A DNA stretch of 64,000 bases from Erythrobacter tepidarius (GTDB taxonomy: Bacteria > Pseudomonadota > Alphaproteobacteria > Sphingomonadales > Sphingomonadaceae): NCBI RefSeq assembly GCF_002155695.1, contig NZ_MUYJ01000001.1, forward strand, positions 308,826 through 372,825. The letters run 5' to 3'. The translations under genes and the position numbers were made by a program. Below the pieces are notes generated by a model. It worked only from the letters and a program-made list of their open reading frames with translations. It was not told the origin of the DNA and searched no databases. Position 1 is the stretch's first letter, and each line of letters opens with the position of its first letter. This document shows, in pieces, positions 46,118 to 54,971 of this stretch.

Positions 46118-47088
46118 GCGGATCGCGACTGCTCGGCACGGGCTCGGCGCTGCCGCGGCAGGTCGTGACCAACGCCCAGCTCGCGGAGCGGGTCGATACC
46201 TCGGACGAGTGGATCGTCACGCGAACCGGGATCCGCCAGCGCCATATCGCCGGCGAGGGCGAGACCACCGCGACGCTTGCCACCGCGGCAGCCCGCGCCG
46301 CTCTGGCGGATGCGGGGGTCGATGCCGCGAGTATCGGGCTGATCGTGCTCGCCACCGCAACGCCGGATAACACCTTTCCCGCCACCGCCACCAAGGTGCA
46401 AGCGGCGCTTGGCTGCAATGGCGGGATCGCCTTCGATGTCGCGGCGGTGTGCTCGGGCTTTCTCTACGCCCTTGCCACGGCGGATTCGTTGCTGCGCACC
46501 GGCATGGCCAAGCGCGCGCTGGTGATCGGCGCGGAAACCTTCAGCCGCATTCTCGACTGGGAAGACCGCACCACCTGCGTGCTGTTCGGCGACGGGGCCG
46601 GGGCGGTGGTGCTGGAAGCGCCTTCGGCCGAACATCCCGACCGGAATGCGCCGGGGATCATCGCCAGCAAACTCCACGCCGACGGGGCACAGCACGATCT
46701 GCTCTATGTCGATGGCGGCCCGTCGAGCACGCAGACTGTCGGCCACGTGCGTATGCGGGGCTCCGAAGTGTTTCGCCACGCGGTGGTCAATCTTTCCGAT
46801 GTGCTCATGGAAGTTCTTGCCGAAACAGGATTTTCCGCGAGCGATATCGACTGGGTTGTGCCGCATCAGGCCAATGCCCGGATTCTTGATGCGACCGCGC
46901 GCAAGCTCGGGATCGCGCCCGAAAAGGTGATTGTCACGGTCGATCGCCACGCCAACACCTCGGCCGCCTCGGTGCCGCTCGCGCTCGATGTCGCGCGCAA
47001 GGACGGGCGAATCAAGTCCGGCGATCTCGTCATGCTCGAAGCGATGGGCGGCGGGTTCACTTGGGGGGCAAGCCTGATCCGCATGTGA
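46114..47088 (+). CDS. fabH: 3-oxoacyl-ACP synthase III
   Basis: Condenses acetyl-CoA with malonyl-ACP to start fatty-acid synthesis. At 324 aa it has the catalytic C113 ([11 protein letters not shown]), H251 ([11 protein letters not shown]) and N281 ([14 protein letters not shown]). The start is GTG at 46114, overlapping the plsX stop (GTGA), so translation is coupled. Confidence 0.97.
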   Translation: MSGSRLLGTGSALPRQVVTNAQLAERVDTSDEWIVTRTGIRQRHIAGEGETTATLATAAARAALADAGVDAASIGLIVLATATPDNTFPATATKVQAALGCNGGIAFDVAAVCSGFLYALATADSLLRTGMAKRALVIGAETFSRILDWEDRTTCVLFGDGAGAVVLEAPSAEHPDRNAPGIIASKLHADGAQHDLLYVDGGPSSTQTVGHVRMRGSEVFRHAVVNLSDVLMEVLAETGFSASDIDWVVPHQANARILDATARKLGIAPEKVIVTVDRHANTSAASVPLALDVARKDGRIKSGDLVMLEAMGGGFTWGASLIRM

Positions 47089-47225
47089 TCGGGCTGCGAT
47101 TTGCGCAAGTTTTGGCTAACACAATTGCTGAAAACTCAAGCTTGCCCAGTCCATCGCATTGCAAAGGCGACGGAATATAGTAAGCTTTGGGTCTTCGATG
47201 GGTCGCGCCACGAAGGAGAAAGCGC

Positions 47226-47525
47226 ATGATGCGTTCGGTAGGGACACTCACTCGCGCCGATCTGGCGGAAACGATCAACCGCAAGATGGGCTTGAGCCGG
47301 GCGGAGTCGCTTCAATTGGTAGAAGCGATCCTTGGCAAGATGAGCGACGCGCTCGCCCGCGGCGAAAACGTCAAGATCTCCGGTTTCGGCAGCTTCGTTC
47401 TGCGCGACAAGAACGAGCGGATCGGCCGCAATCCCAAGACTGGGGTCGAAGTGCCGATCACCCCGCGGCGGGTGATGACCTTCCGGGCCAGCCAGCTGCT
47501 CAAGGAACGCATCGCCAAGGGGTGA
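47226..47525 (+). CDS. ihfA: integration host factor subunit alpha
   Basis: A 99-aa DNA-bending protein of the HU/IHF family. It shows [20 protein letters not shown], the beta-arm sequence [20 protein letters not shown] with the conserved proline-tip region, and [26 protein letters not shown] precedes tandem ATG codons at 47226. IHF shapes promoters and recombination sites. It is followed closely by the MerR gene, as in other alphaproteobacteria. Confidence 0.95.
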   Translation: MMRSVGTLTRADLAETINRKMGLSRAESLQLVEAILGKMSDALARGENVKISGFGSFVLRDKNERIGRNPKTGVEVPITPRRVMTFRASQLLKERIAKG

Positions 47526-47550
47526 TCGACAGCACGAAAGGTAAAGGCTG

Positions 47551-47982
47551 ATGGCCTTGTTCGATGACGGGAAAGATGAGGGCGCGCTGCGCACCATCGG
47601 CGAAGTCAGCGAGGCGCTCGGCATCAAGCCCCATGTGCTGCGCTATTGGGAAGCGCAGTTCCCGCTGCTGCGCCCGCTGAAGCGCAGCGGCGGGCGGCGC
47701 TACTACCGCCCCAGCGACATCGCGATGGTCGAGACGATCGACCGGCTGGTCAACCGCGAGGGCTATACCCTGAAGGGGGCCGAAGCGGTGCTGCGCGCGG
47801 CGGCAAAGTCCGCCCATGATCCTCGCCAGGAAGACCGCCGCGCCGGCGATCGCCGCGCCGATGCCGAACAGGGCGACGCCCCCGGCGTGCGCCTGATGGT
47901 GAGCGAAGGGCCGGACATCGCCGAGGTGATTGCCGGTCTCAAGGCCGTGCGGGCCAGGCTGGCGGCAGCGCTGGAGGCCTAG
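47551..47982 (+). CDS. MerR-family regulator next to ihfA
   Basis: A 143-aa regulator. An N-terminal MerR helix-turn-helix and wing (RTIGEVSEALGIKPHVLRYW, EAQFPLLRPLKRSGGRRYY) is followed by a charged linker and a C-terminal helix (IAEVIAGLKAVRARLAAALE). No metal-binding cysteines are seen, so the usual metal-sensing MerR chemistry is unlikely. Its target is unknown. Conserved synteny with ihfA argues for a housekeeping role. The stop is 6 nt from the convergent smc stop. Confidence 0.88.
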   Translation: MALFDDGKDEGALRTIGEVSEALGIKPHVLRYWEAQFPLLRPLKRSGGRRYYRPSDIAMVETIDRLVNREGYTLKGAEAVLRAAAKSAHDPRQEDRRAGDRRADAEQGDAPGVRLMVSEGPDIAEVIAGLKAVRARLAAALEA

Positions 47983-47988
47983 GCCGCT

Positions 47989-50900
47989 CTACTCCGCCGC
48001 CATCAGCGCGGCCTCACCGAGGTCGACGCTGACGAGGCGCGACACGCCCTTTTCCGCCATCGTCACTCCGAACAGGCGGTGCATCCGGCTCATCGTCACC
48101 GCGTTGTGGGTGACGATCAGATAGCGCGTCGTGGTCGTGCGGACCATCGAGTCGAGCAGGTCGCAGAAGCGTTCCACATTGGCATCGTCAAGCGGCGCAT
48201 CGACTTCGTCGAGTACGCAGATCGGCGCGGGGTTGGTGAGGAACAGCGCGAAGATCAGCGCGGTTGCCGTGAGCGCCTGCTCTCCACCCGATAGCAGCGA
48301 GAGGGATTGCAGCCGCTTGCCCGGCGGTTGGGCGTAGATCTCCAGCCCCGCCTCGAGCGGATCGTCGCTGTCAACCAGCGCGAGATGTGCCTGTCCGCCC
48401 TCGAACAGACGGGTGAAGAGGACGCGGAAATGACCGTCAACCTCGGCGAAGGCGGCGCGCAGCCGCTCGCGGCCTTCGCGGTTGAGGCTGCCGATCGATC
48501 CGCGCAGTCGCGCAATGGCTTCGACCAGTTCGGCCTGCTCCTGCGTGCTGGCGCTGTGTTCGCTCTCGATCCGCGCCAGCTCGTCGGCGGCGACAAGGTT
48601 GACCGGCCCGATCCGCTCGCGCTGAGCGGTGAGGCGTTCGAGTTCCTCGGATTCGCTGCTGGCGGCTTGGATATCTTCCTCGGCAAAGCCGAAGCGCTCG
48701 CCCAGCAGGGGTGGCGGGCACTGGAAGCGTTCACCGCAAATGCGGGCCAGTTCGGCACGGCGCGATTCCTCGTTCTCGGCGCGCGCGGCAAGGCTGGCGC
48801 GGCCCTCGCGCGCCTGAGCGAGCGCCTCGGTACGGGTCGCAAGTTCGCTGTCGGCAGCGCGGCTGCGCGCCTCGGCTTCGCGCATCGCGGCCTCTGCTTG
48901 TGCGAGTTGCGCGGTCAGCCGCGTGCGGGTGGCCTCGCCCGCCTCGATCTCCGCGGTGATTGCAGCCGGCTTGCCCGCATGGAGCGCGCGTTCCTCGGCG
49001 ATTTCGGCCAAGCGGCGAGCGGCCTCGGCCACGCGGCGCTCGGCATCGCTCGCTCGCGCCTTCCACCCGCTCTGCTCGGCCTGCTGCGCGGCAAGCCGCT
49101 CGCGCGCGACGGCGAGGGCCTGATCCTGCGCAGCCAGCTGGGCCAGCGCGGCCTGTAGCGCGGCACGCGCGGCGGCGTTCCTGGCCTGCGCCGCTTCCAG
49201 CGCCGCGCGCCCGGCATCGCGCGCGGGCAGGCGCGCGCGCGCCGTCTCGGCAGCTTCGAGATCGGCCCTGGCGGCGGTGCGCTGGATGTTCAGCTCGCCC
49301 GCGCTTGCGGCCAGTTCGGCAAGCCGCGCGGCAAGGCGTTCCTTTGCCGCTTCGGCCTGATCGAGCCGCCGTAGCGCCTGACGCTCGGCCTCGACCGCCC
49401 CGGCGACAGCCCGCTCTTGTGCCACAAGTGCGGTCTGCAAGGACGAGAGCGCCTCGCGCACCGCGGTGTCCTCGGCTTCGGCGGCAGCGACAGCAGAACG
49501 CAGGGGCGCAAGGGCGGCTTCCAGCTCGGCGAAGCGGTTGGCGGCTTCGAGCTGGGCTGCTTCTGCCGCCCCCTCGCCACGGGCAATGAACCCGTCCCAG
49601 CGGCGCAAGTGCCCCGCGCGCGTCACCAGCCATTCGCCCGGCGCGAGCGAGCGGCCGTCGTCGGCCTCGACAAAATGGACCAGCGCCAGTCGCGCGGTCA
49701 GTTCCGCAGGACAATCCCTGAGGTGCGCGAGCAGGCTGTCGGGGACAGCGGTTGGGGCGGCGCTGGTGCCGGTCCAGAAGCGCCCATCCTGCGCGCTGGC
49801 GGGCGCACCGAGCGGCGATTTGCCGTCGCGCCCCAGCACCGCGGCGAGCGCGCGTTCATAGCCGGGTGAGACGCTGACCTTGTCGAGCGCGCAGGCCAGC
49901 CCCTGTCGTCCGGCCTCGCGCCTGGCACGTGCCTCGCGGTCACGGGCGAGCGCGGTATGCTCGCGCTCGATCCCGGCGAGTTCGGCGCGGGTGGTGGCGA
50001 GCCGGGCCGCTGCCTCGTCGCGCGCGGCCTGCAATTCGCCCTTGCGCGCCTGATCGGCCGCGAGCCTTTCGCGCAGCGCCGAAAGGTTGCTCGCCGCGCT
50101 CTCGGCAGCCTGCCGCGCGGCAAGAACTTCGGCCTCTGCATCACCGCTGGCAGCGAGTTCGGCGCGAATGCGGGCAAGCCGCGCGATCTCGGCCTCGATT
50201 TGGGCAAGCCGCGCGCTCGCCTGCTCCACCGCCGCTTCGGCGACGCGCCATTCGGCTTCGACCCCGGCGTGATCGGCGGTCGCCTTGGCGAGCGCAAGCT
50301 CGGCGGCGCGACTGGCGCGTTCGGCATCCTCGGCGCGGCTGGCCAGCGCAGGGCGGGCGGCCTCGGCCTCGGCCACCGCAGCGCGGCTGGCGGTGACTTC
50401 GGCATCGAGCCGCGCCAGCGCCTCGACCGCGCTGCTGGTCAGCCGGTCGGCATCGGCGCGATCTTCTTCCAGCCGGGTCTGCTGCCGGGTGAGATCGGCG
50501 AGGCGCGTCTCGGCCGCTTCGAGCTTTTCGGCGAGCGCGGCCATGCGGTGGCCGTGCGCGCTGGCATCGTCGCGCCGGTCTGCCAGTTCGTCGCGCGCTG
50601 CGGCGAGGGCCTGGGCGGCCTCGGCCTGGGCCTTCTGCGCCTCGGCCACGCGGGTCTGGGCTTCGGCCACGGCGGCCTCGGCGCCGTGCGCCGCGGCGCG
50701 CGCTTGCTTGGCGGCAAAGGCAGCCTCGCGCCAGCGGGCGAACAGCATGCGGGCCTCGGCGATCTGGATCTTGTGGGTGAGCTCGGTGTAGCGCTCGGCC
50801 TGCTTGGCCTGTCGCTTCAACGAGGCAATCTGCGCGTCAAGCCCGGCCATCAGGTCTTCGAGACGGGCGAGGTTGGCTTCCGCGCCGCGCAGCTTGCTTT

Positions 50901-51414
50901 CGGCATCCCTGCGGCGCACGTGAAGTCCGGCGATCCCGGCGGCTTCTTCGAGCATTGCGCGGCGCTCGGCGGGCTTGGCGGCGATCACGGCGGCGATCTT
51001 GCCCTGGCTGACAAGGGCAGGCGAGTGTGCGCCGGTCGCCGCATCGGCGAATGTCAGCGCGACGTCCCTGGCGCGCACGTCGCGGCCGTTGACGCGGTAG
51101 GCGCTGCCCGCACCGCGTTCGATCCGGCGGGTGACGACCAGCTCCTCGCCGCGGTCATCCTCGGCGTGGAGCACCACTTCGGCAAAGTCGCGCGGGGGGC
51201 GGGTGGAAGTGCCCGCGAAGATCACGTCTTCCATGCCGCCCGAGCGCAACGCCTTGGCCGAGGTTTCCCCCATCACCCAGCGGATCGCTTCGAGCAGATT
51301 GGACTTGCCGCAGCCATTGGGGCCGACCACGCCGGTCAGCCCCGGTTCGATGCGCAGTTCGGCCGGCTCGACGAAGCTCTTGAAGCCGCTGAGCCTGAGC
51401 CGGTGGATCTGCAT
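47989..51414 (-). CDS. smc: chromosome segregation protein SMC
   Basis: A 1141-aa ATPase that organises and helps segregate the chromosome with ScpAB, loaded at ParB-parS. Walker A is GPNGCGKS (31-38) and the start is MQIHRLRLSGFKSF. Two long Ala/Glu/Arg-rich coiled-coils flank a hinge around residues 500-650. The C-terminal head has the signature LLSGGEQALTATALIFALF and Walker B VLDEVDAPLDDANV. Very high Ala content in the coils is typical of GC-rich genomes. It is followed by two DsbA-like genes upstream on the same strand. Confidence 0.95.
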   Translation of the reverse strand: MQIHRLRLSGFKSFVEPAELRIEPGLTGVVGPNGCGKSNLLEAIRWVMGETSAKALRSGGMEDVIFAGTSTRPPRDFAEVVLHAEDDRGEELVVTRRIERGAGSAYRVNGRDVRARDVALTFADAATGAHSPALVSQGKIAAVIAAKPAERRAMLEEAAGIAGLHVRRRDAESKLRGAEANLARLEDLMAGLDAQIASLKRQAKQAERYTELTHKIQIAEARMLFARWREAAFAAKQARAAAHGAEAAVAEAQTRVAEAQKAQAEAAQALAAARDELADRRDDASAHGHRMAALAEKLEAAETRLADLTRQQTRLEEDRADADRLTSSAVEALARLDAEVTASRAAVAEAEAARPALASRAEDAERASRAAELALAKATADHAGVEAEWRVAEAAVEQASARLAQIEAEIARLARIRAELAASGDAEAEVLAARQAAESAASNLSALRERLAADQARKGELQAARDEAAARLATTRAELAGIEREHTALARDREARARREAGRQGLACALDKVSVSPGYERALAAVLGRDGKSPLGAPASAQDGRFWTGTSAAPTAVPDSLLAHLRDCPAELTARLALVHFVEADDGRSLAPGEWLVTRAGHLRRWDGFIARGEGAAEAAQLEAANRFAELEAALAPLRSAVAAAEAEDTAVREALSSLQTALVAQERAVAGAVEAERQALRRLDQAEAAKERLAARLAELAASAGELNIQRTAARADLEAAETARARLPARDAGRAALEAAQARNAAARAALQAALAQLAAQDQALAVARERLAAQQAEQSGWKARASDAERRVAEAARRLAEIAEERALHAGKPAAITAEIEAGEATRTRLTAQLAQAEAAMREAEARSRAADSELATRTEALAQAREGRASLAARAENEESRRAELARICGERFQCPPPLLGERFGFAEEDIQAASSESEELERLTAQRERIGPVNLVAADELARIESEHSASTQEQAELVEAIARLRGSIGSLNREGRERLRAAFAEVDGHFRVLFTRLFEGGQAHLALVDSDDPLEAGLEIYAQPPGKRLQSLSLLSGGEQALTATALIFALFLTNPAPICVLDEVDAPLDDANVERFCDLLDSMVRTTTTRYLIVTHNAVTMSRMHRLFGVTMAEKGVSRLVSVDLGEAALMAAE

Positions 51415-51440
51415 CGGGCCGGTGCCTTGCCCCGCGCCCG

Positions 51441-52187
51441 TCAGCGCGCGCCGGCGCGCTGGAGGATCGGTTCGAGCATCTCCCAGGTGTTGACGTCGAG
51501 CTTTTTGCCGTTGAGCACGAAGGTCGGGGTGCCGGTCACGCCGAACTCCTTAGCCTGGGCTTCGGAGGCCTTGACCATCGCGTCGATCTTGGTCGTGTCG
51601 GTGAGGCAGGTGCGTGCCTGATCGGCACTGAGGCCGCGCGCGGCGAAAAATTCCAGCAGCCCGGTGACTTCGGCGACCTTGGCGAAGCGCTGCGCAGGCG
51701 GGAGAGCGCCCGCTGCCTGCACCGCCGCAGGGTTGCCCTGCAGGCCGGTGAATACCTGCTCGAGGTTCTGCCACACTTCGTCCGAGAGCGGTTGCATCTG
51801 CTCCTTGGCCCCGCACTGCGCCATGGTCGCAATCACGATGTCGAAGGGATTGAGGAAGATTTCACGCTGTTCGAAACTGACAACACCGCTGGCGACATAT
51901 TTGCTCTTGAGCGGCTGTTTGCCCGTCACGGCGAAGTGCGCGCAATGGCTGCAGGTGTGCGAGGCGAATTCGACGAGCTTGAGCGGCGCATCGGGATTGC
52001 CGATCATGTAGCCGCCTTCCGGCGTGACGGTGACGATCTCGGTCCAGCTCTTTCCCGGCGGGGCGGTGATCGCCGGCAGGGCCTCGCCTTCGGCCACAGC
52101 GCCAGAGGTGGCGTCATCGCTGCACGCAGCCAGCGCCAACGGGGCAGCAGCCAGCAGGGCGAGCGCGAACGGACGGGAGAGTTTCAT
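51441..52187 (-). CDS. DsbA-family thiol-disulfide lipoprotein
   Basis: A 248-aa lipoprotein with a thioredoxin-fold DsbA/DSBA-like domain. The lipobox is LAAC with C22; the active site is C79-S-H-C82 in ASHTCSHCAHF; the C-terminal cis-Pro region is GVTGTPTFVLNGK. It probably acts on periplasmic or envelope proteins as oxidase or isomerase. It is next to a paralogue (52286-53041) and upstream of smc on the same strand, 26 nt away. Confidence 0.87.
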   Translation of the reverse strand: MKLSRPFALALLAAAPLALAACSDDATSGAVAEGEALPAITAPPGKSWTEIVTVTPEGGYMIGNPDAPLKLVEFASHTCSHCAHFAVTGKQPLKSKYVASGVVSFEQREIFLNPFDIVIATMAQCGAKEQMQPLSDEVWQNLEQVFTGLQGNPAAVQAAGALPPAQRFAKVAEVTGLLEFFAARGLSADQARTCLTDTTKIDAMVKASEAQAKEFGVTGTPTFVLNGKKLDVNTWEMLEPILQRAGAR

Positions 52188-52285
52188 CGGCAGGCAATCC
52201 TCAAGGCTAGGGCGGATGACATGGATAGTCGCGCGCCTGCCAGTGCATCAAGGGGCGGGCGCAAGAGTTGTGAACAAATCCGCAG

Positions 52286-53041
52286 TCAGGGCCTGGCCGC
52301 AGCGTCGCCATCTACGGCGGCAAAGCGCGCCGAGAGCACCGGGTAGAGCGCTTCCCAGCTGTGCACCTCGTCAAGCAGCTTGTTGTCGAGCGCGAAGCTG
52401 GGCGTGGCGTTGACCCCGAAATCGGCAAAATCCGCCTCGCCATTGTCGATCAGCTTCTTGGCCGCGGCATCGTTCATGATGCAGGCGTTGACCTCGCTGA
52501 TCGACTGGCCGCGCTGCACCATCATGTCGGTCCACCCGAGCGCGCTGGCGGCGTTCATGCGGCTGGCCCTGTCGGCGCGCATCCAGATCTGCTGCTGGCT
52601 CTGCGGGGCGTTCTGCGCCTTGGCCATCCACTGGCGCTGGCCATACATGAAGGCGCGGTGGCGTTCCTTGAAGCCGGCGGGATCGCCGCACTGCACCAGC
52701 AGTGAAATGGTGAGATCGAGCGCGTTGCGGATCACCGGCCGCACCTCAACCGCCATTTTGCCGGGCAGCAGCAGCGTCATGTCCATCGCCGGCTCGCCCT
52801 GCATCGCGAAGTTCGCGCAATGGCCGCAGGTGTAGCTGACGAACTCGATCAGCCGCGTTTCGGCCTTGGGGTTGCCGATCAGGTGGCCGCGTTCGGTGCG
52901 CTGGACCGAGGCGCTCCAGTTGCCTTGCGGGTCGGCGCCATCGAAGGCGCTGCCGGGAGTGGCAAGATCCTGCTGTGCGCCCACCGGCGCGGTGATAGCC
53001 GCGAGCGCGGCACCAAGAAGGAATAGCGGACGCAAGGTCAT
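52286..53041 (-). CDS. DsbA-family thiol-disulfide protein (paralogue)
   Basis: A 251-aa exported protein. The signal peptide ends GAQQ (about residue 23). The active site is C72-G-H-C75 in VSYTCGHCANF, and the cis-Pro region is GVNATPSFALDNK. It resembles the neighbouring lipoprotein DsbA-like protein, suggesting an old tandem duplication. The ATG at 53041 opens on the signal peptide; the frame to 53158 runs back into dciA. It is 13 nt downstream of the dciA stop. Confidence 0.87.
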   Translation of the reverse strand: MTLRPLFLLGAALAAITAPVGAQQDLATPGSAFDGADPQGNWSASVQRTERGHLIGNPKAETRLIEFVSYTCGHCANFAMQGEPAMDMTLLLPGKMAVEVRPVIRNALDLTISLLVQCGDPAGFKERHRAFMYGQRQWMAKAQNAPQSQQQIWMRADRASRMNAASALGWTDMMVQRGQSISEVNACIMNDAAAKKLIDNGEADFADFGVNATPSFALDNKLLDEVHSWEALYPVLSARFAAVDGDAAARP

Positions 53042-53054
53042 GTCAGGTCCTGTG

Positions 53055-53570
53055 TCAGGTCTTGGATCGGTCTTGCTCGTCGAGGCTGCGCGCAAGGGAT
53101 TCGAGCACCGTGCGCAGTTCGGGATCGCCGATGTCGCGCAAACTGTCACCCAGTTCAAGCGGGATTGGCTTCAGCGAGGGCGGCGGCTTGGCCGGCTTGT
53201 CAGCCTGCACCGGGTTGACCGCACCCTGCCGCAGCTTGACCCGCGCCACTGCCCTGTAGCCGAAGAAGCGGTTCACCCGCTCGATGATCTCAGGAACGAC
53301 CTGCTGGATCAGCGGCGCGTGGGCCGGCGCCACCACCAGATGCAGGATGCCCTCGGCCTTTTCGCCCGGAGGAAAGCGGATCGCCTCGGGGCTGCAGACT
53401 TGGGCGTGCCGGGGGCCGACGATTTCGGGCCAGCGGGTGACCACAGAGGACTGCACGAAGCCGAAACGGCGAAAGGCGGTGCGGCCGATTTCCGGCATGA
53501 GATCGCCGATCGCGCGTACGCCTTGGCCGCGCGGGCGGGTGTATTGTTTGGGTTTCTTGTCGCTTTCCAT
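53055..53570 (-). CDS. DciA-like DUF721 protein
   Basis: A 171-aa DUF721 protein resembling DciA, which helps load the replicative helicase DnaB in bacteria lacking DnaC. Visible: RRFGFVQSSVVTRWPEIVGP, RHAQVCSPEAIRFPPGEKAE, GILHLVVAPAHAPLIQQVVP, EIIERVNRFFGYRAVARVKL. The ATG at 53570 is preferred over 53588. It is divergent from mutY, with starts 30 nt apart. Confidence 0.8.
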   Translation of the reverse strand: MESDKKPKQYTRPRGQGVRAIGDLMPEIGRTAFRRFGFVQSSVVTRWPEIVGPRHAQVCSPEAIRFPPGEKAEGILHLVVAPAHAPLIQQVVPEIIERVNRFFGYRAVARVKLRQGAVNPVQADKPAKPPPSLKPIPLELGDSLRDIGDPELRTVLESLARSLDEQDRSKT

Positions 53571-53599
53571 CTGTCCGCCCGCCATGCCATAGGCGGGGC

Positions 53600-54637
53600 G
53601 TGACTGCCAGCATCTCCGAAACGCTGCTCGCCTGGTATGACGCCCATGCCCGCGATCTGCCCTGGCGCCTGCCGCCGCAGAGCGCGCTGCCCGACGACCC
53701 GGCATGGCCCTATCGCGTGTGGCTGTCCGAGGTGATGCTTCAGCAGACCACCGTGGCGGCAGTGAAGCCCTATTTCGCGAAGTTCACGTCGCTCTGGCCC
53801 TCGGTCGAAGCCCTTGCGGCCGCGCCCGAGGGCGACATCATGACGGCATGGGCGGGGCTGGGCTACTATTCGCGCGCCCGCAACCTTCTGAAATGCGCAA
53901 GGGTGGTGGCGGAGCGGGGCGGGTTTCCCGATAATGAGGCCGAGCTGCGCGCACTGCCCGGGCTTGGCGACTACACCGCCGCCGCGATTGCCGCGATCGC
54001 CTTCGGACGGCGCGCGGTGGTGGTCGATGCCAATGTCGAGCGGGTGGTGGCCCGCCTGTTCGCTATCGACACGCCGCTGCCGGGGGCGAGGAAGGCAATC
54101 CGTGACGCCGCCGATGCGATCACGCCAGAGCGTCGCGCGGGCGATTTCGCGCAAGCGATGATGGATCTTGGCAGTGACCTGTGCACCGCCAAGGCACCGC
54201 GCTGCCTGCTTTGCCCGCTGACCGATGTCTGCGCGGGCCGACAGCGAGGCGAACCCGAGCGCTTGCCCGTTAAGCCGCCCAAGCGGCCGGTTCCCGAACG
54301 TCGTGGCACCGCGTTCTGGATCACGCGCCGGCAAGGGATGGAGGTCTGGCTGGTCACGCGTCCGACCACGGGCATGCTCGGCGGGATGCGCGCACTGCCC
54401 GACGATGGTTGGACTGCGCGTCGCGATGGCTCGGGCACAGCGCCGATAGAAGGCGCATGGCGCAGTCTCGGCGCGGTGCGGCACGGGTTCACCCATGCCC
54501 GGCTGACGCTGGAGGTCAAAGCGCTGGAGACCGCTGCGGCTGTGCCGGGCGAGGGCCAGTGGTGGCCGGTCAGCCGGATTGCGGATGCGGGGCTGGCAAG
54601 CTTGTTCGCCAAGGCCGCAGCGCTCGCGCTGGTCTAG
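53600..54637 (+). CDS. mutY: A/G-specific adenine glycosylase
   Basis: Removes adenine mispaired with 8-oxoguanine. At 345 aa it has catalytic E44 (LSEVMLQQTT) and D143 (VVDANVERV), the helix-hairpin-helix LPGLGDYTAAAI, and the 4Fe-4S cysteines C195, C202, C205, C211 with the MutY x6-x2-x5 spacing. The C-terminal MutT-like domain (WWPVSRIADAGLASLFAK) recognises 8-oxoG. The start is GTG at 53600; no in-frame ATG fits better. Confidence 0.95.
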   Translation: MTASISETLLAWYDAHARDLPWRLPPQSALPDDPAWPYRVWLSEVMLQQTTVAAVKPYFAKFTSLWPSVEALAAAPEGDIMTAWAGLGYYSRARNLLKCARVVAERGGFPDNEAELRALPGLGDYTAAAIAAIAFGRRAVVVDANVERVVARLFAIDTPLPGARKAIRDAADAITPERRAGDFAQAMMDLGSDLCTAKAPRCLLCPLTDVCAGRQRGEPERLPVKPPKRPVPERRGTAFWITRRQGMEVWLVTRPTTGMLGGMRALPDDGWTARRDGSGTAPIEGAWRSLGAVRHGFTHARLTLEVKALETAAAVPGEGQWWPVSRIADAGLASLFAKAAALALV

Positions 54638-54855
54638 ATGAACCCGCCGCCGATGCTCAGGCGCAGCGCCGCGAGCAGCAGCACGATGAGGCAAAAATTG
54701 CGCCCGCCGTCCCGCGACGAGAGCGCGCCGATGATCACCCCGATCACGATCAGCGGCAGCGCGAGCCAGTTGGCCTAGCCGAGCAAGGGGATCTGCGCCG
54801 GAATGACGATAATCAGGCTGACAAGGCCGACGACATAGGCCAAGACATTGAGCAT
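54634..54855 (-). pseudogene. small membrane protein interrupted by an amber codon
   Basis: A minus-strand frame of 74 codons, starting ATG at 54855 and ending TAG at 54634-54636, with one in-frame TAG at 54775-54777 (codon 27). Before it: MLNVLAYVVGLVSLIIVIPA then QIPLLG; after it: ANWLALPLIVIGVIIGALSS, then GGRNFCLIVLLLAALRLSIG. Both halves are hydrophobic and continuous, and families of this type have Trp where the stop sits, so a single TGG to TAG change (or recoding, or a read error) explains it. Its end overlaps the last bases of mutY. Confidence 0.65.
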
Positions 54856-54971
54856 GTGTCTTATATGCATAGAACACCGCCGCTTTGCAAGACCGCAGGG
54901 TCTGCCGGCGATTGACGCTTGCAGCGGCGTGCCGCAGACAGGCTGGTGCCAGCCTTCGGAGAATCTGCCCC

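Noticed and set aside
54634..54855. Selenocysteine or pyrrolysine recoding at the amber codon
   Set aside because: The codon is TAG, not TGA, and no pyl genes are expected in this lineage; a simple mutation is more likely.
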